Assembly (NCBI GenBank): GCA_911728455.2 | Contig: OU452229.1 | Coordinates: 1,183,001-1,247,000 of the forward strand | Direction of reading: 5' to 3' | Source: Marthasterias glacialis | Taxonomy: Eukaryota > Echinodermata > Asteroidea > Forcipulatida > Asteriidae | DNA length: 64,000 nucleotides | Part shown: positions 61,506-64,000 of the stretch, piece by piece | Layout of the letters: every line of letters begins with the position of its first letter | How positions within the stretch are numbered: position 1 is the first letter of the stretch | Position numbers and translations under genes: made by a program | The notes under the pieces: model-generated | Seen by the model: the letters and a program-made list of their open reading frames with translations, nothing else | Told to the model about the DNA's origin: nothing | Database searches by the model: none

Positions 61506-62440
61506 GGAAGAGGCAGCTATGTTTGTCTCACAATGGATTCTTTTACCCCTCCCTGTTCTTAACTGTGAAGAGACTTGTGTTTATATCTCGCCATGTCTTG
61601 TTTCGCCATGTCATGTCTTGAAAAAAAGCAGCCCACACCTCGAGTGGTTGTGATTGGCAAATTACATAAAAAAAACTTTTTTAAATGACCACAACTCATT
61701 GGAAAATGTTTATAGTTACGTGCTGTCATCGTAGTGTGCAAAATTTCAAAACCGACGGACGAAATGGGTTGGGAGCATGAACCTCAAATCGAAGGTTGAA
61801 AAGATGTGCATATATTATGTTCTTTTAGTTGTGAACATATTGACTCACTTTAAACAATTTAATTGCTTATTTCTTCATGGACCTCCGAGATGATTCGTGT
61901 TTACTATCTGCATTGAAGTGAAACACTTTTCATCTCGTATGAGTCAGGAGCAAATTGATTATCTCCAAACTTCCTCAGCATTAGTCTTTGTGTGAGGTAT
62001 GAAACGGGGAGAGTTCTGTCATAAATTTCCGCTACACCATATTATCAGATCCCTTAAGGTTGCACTAGCCATCAGTCAAATGACAATCCATATTTCTGTT
62101 TCATTCTGCACTAACTCCAACTTGCAGTATCTAAGTATGGTCTATGTATCCATGGGTAGTTTGACACTTACATGCTTGCTGTATGATTATTAAACGCTGT
62201 ACTAGAATGATTTCCGAGGCTTTCTGAGCCCTGGGAAGTCCTCAGACTTTACGGATGGAAATCAAACCCGTGAACTTTCACATTTCAGAGTAGATATGTC
62301 TTAATTGGCCAAGCATACCTTTTGATTGATAGGCCAAGCTTGATTTACATGTATTTAATTTAATTAGCAAGCACTGCAATAGGATTGTATTTTTTGCAGT
62401 CTGGGATAATGTTCAAGTAGTTCCAAGTTGTAGTTCTCTT

Positions 62441-62824
62441 TTTAAGGCAGGGTATACCTTTTGTAATTTCTCCACAAATCAATGACCATAAAAGCTTACT
62501 TGGTAAGAAGCACCGGAGAGCTGTTAGTTTAAAGACACTATGAGGAACAATTTCCTATTGAAGTAATGTGGTTTTAAAAGGATAGTTTTCTGCCCCCAAA
62601 ATTGAATCTGAGAAACTTTTCCTGAAAAACTAATGAATGACATGCAGTTTCAGCATTTTCGGATCCTTCTGAATGGAAATAACTGCTCCAGATTTTTGCC
62701 GATATTTCAAAACACTCTTTTGAAACAAAATTTTCATAGGTTAATTTTAATGTATATATCGACAATTGCAGGATTGAAACTTGAAATGTCCAGTTTCTAT
62801 TACCAAAGGTATCCCTTACCATTA
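62441..62824. repeat. MITE with GGCAGGGTATACCTT ends
   Basis: Left TAAGGCAGGGTATACCTTTT then GTAATTTCTCC; right end, read from the other strand, AATGGTAAGGGATACCTTTG then GTAATAG. Inverted ends of about 28 nt. The body resembles, from memory, a repeat family common in sea star and sea cucumber genomes; unverified. No ORF. Confidence 0.6.
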
Positions 62825-62889
62825 ACACTGAATACTCTGGGCTCGATTTCACTAAGAGCTAAGGTTAAAATTCAAATCACTAAAACAGT

Positions 62890-63049
62890 ATAGACCGGTC
62901 CGGATTTGGCAACAAGCCCCACCCACACTCCTTAGTTCGTGTACATTTACGCTGCACGTGTGACTTAGTTTGACTGAGGTCACATGACCAAAAGGCGTGA
63001 TCCAATTGGTCAATGCACAAAATTTGATTGACAGGTCGGAACGGTCTAT
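62890..63049. repeat. Short inverted-repeat element ATAGACCGGTCCG
   Basis: Left ATAGACCGGTCCGGA and right TCGGAACGGTCTAT are inverted with two mismatches, about 160 bp apart. Interior includes GGTCACATGACC and TGATCCAATTGGTCA, themselves palindromic. Confidence 0.5.
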
Positions 63050-63793
63050 TGACAACTCATTTTAAGATTGATCTTACTGCTTTGTGATATGAAAGCCAGA
63101 GCCTTCAGTGTCCTTAAAAACTGAGTCCAGAGGCACCTCAGGTGGGAGTCGAACCCAGAACATTCTGCATTATTGACCCCTTGCAAGCACATCACATGAG
63201 GTCACAAGCATAGAAATACTGTTGCTTAGCTGACACAGGTCACCAGCCAAAATAACATGTTGTTACAGTGTTGCAACTGGTGCCCAACTAATGTTTTGCT
63301 GAAGAAAGAAATTAGTTTGCAAAAAAAATTGAGATTAACAGCTTGAATGGTAAGGGTACGTTATAGCTTGATTTCAGATACTCGTAGCTGGTACCACAGT
63401 CTGTGTGTTGGAAAGCATTTGCTCACTTACCCATGTATGATGCTTAACAATTTAGAAATGATTGCAACTCATTATGAAATAGGGAATCAAGAATTTATTA
63501 TATTTCCCATCAGCTTTTATGATCACAAATGGATCTGAACAAATGTACATGTATACTATTTTAACAACTGTTGATTTTTATACGTGTATTTTAACGTGCA
63601 TGCTGTAAATCTTGTGGAAATATTTTCTTAACATGTTTATCAACTATTATCAAACAAAGACTTGGTGAAATCGAAATGCTCAAAGTTCCGTATTTGAAAT
63701 ATCAACCAGAGCTTCAGGCATGTAGATCATGTAATTATCACAAGCTAAGCTTGGGATCAGAAAATATCATTATTTGATACAAGGTTTTATTTA

Positions 63794-63957
63794 GGGAATA
63801 ACAGTGCGAGGACCCGGTCTTCACTGCTTGGTAATGACCGGGGTGGTGGCTGGCCGCTGTTAACGACCAAGCCGGAGGCGCGGTCGTTAACAGCGGCCAG
63901 CCACCACCCAAGGTCATTACCAAGCAGTGAAGACTGGGTCCTCGCACTGTTATTCCC
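63794..63957. repeat. 164-nt hairpin element, near-perfect arms
   Basis: Left arm GGGAATAACAGTGCGAGGAC, GTCTTCACTGCTTGGTAATG, GGTGGTGGCTGGCCGCTGTT, AACGACC; the right arm is its reverse complement with only a few differences (CGG/CAG near the outer third, a small change at GACCGGGG). Arms are about 75 nt around a 13-nt loop (AAGCCGGAGGCGC). GC-richer than its surroundings. Confidence 0.85.
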
Positions 63958-64000
63958 ATTAATAAATACCTTTTTAACGAAATAAACGGCTAAAATCGTC

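Larger units (their letters stand above)
61127..64000 (+). other. PEAK 3'UTR and downstream flank
   Basis: No further coding exon is recognised. A variant signal ATTAAA is at 62190-62195 and AATAAA at 63961-63966. A SINE (61371-61505) and three inverted-repeat elements (62441-62824, 62890-63049, 63794-63957) lie here. A minus-strand B-box-like GAGTCGAACCC at about 63146-63156 marks another SINE fragment. Confidence 0.5.

Noticed and set aside
1..64000. CRISPR arrays, operons, bacterial promoters, ribosome binding sites, rRNA
   Set aside because: None seen; spliced genes and SINEs show this is eukaryotic nuclear DNA.

Overview
The window is eukaryotic nuclear DNA: AT-rich, with long introns bounded by GT/AG, many short dispersed repeats and tRNA-derived SINEs. 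Three protein-coding genes are recognisable, all on the + strand, and all were reconstructed here by joining exons at splice sites in consistent phase. Gene content, intron-rich structure and repeat types (palindromic MITEs, CTTAGCA-rich repeats, frequent TACATGTA) suggest an invertebrate deuterostome, most likely an echinoderm such as a sea star or sea cucumber. The taxon is an inference, not proven.

Layout. (1) 45-15535: kinesin-6 KIF23/MKLP1, 22 exons, with only the 5' end missing from the window; it is the motor subunit of centralspindlin, which bundles midzone microtubules in cytokinesis. (2) 15536-21007: probable KIF23 3'UTR and intergenic DNA with several MITEs. (3) 21008-28459: HMG20A/HMG20B-type HMG-box gene, nine coding exons, 368 aa, a chromatin factor tied to the LSD1-CoREST pathway. 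(4) 28460-55377: about 27 kb with no firm gene. It holds a CpG-rich segment at 33120-33520 that could be the promoter and untranslated first exon of the next gene, a possible isolated nuclear-receptor-like exon on the minus strand (35537-35647), a LINE 3' end, a perfect 106-nt palindrome and many repeats. (5) 55462-61126: a PEAK-family pseudokinase scaffold (PEAK1/PRAG1 type), three coding exons, 1683 aa, with catalytic motifs lost. (6) 61127-64000: 3' flank with a SINE and three inverted-repeat elements, the last a 164-nt hairpin.

The genes are not a functional operon, but their order matters. In human, HMG20A and PEAK1 are direct neighbours on 15q24 and KIF23 lies on 15q23, so this window looks like a deeply conserved deuterostome linkage. 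The most distinctive non-genic features are the palindromic elements. One has perfect arms and a 9-bp flanking duplication, and another interrupts one copy of a local duplication whose second copy serves as an empty-site reference.
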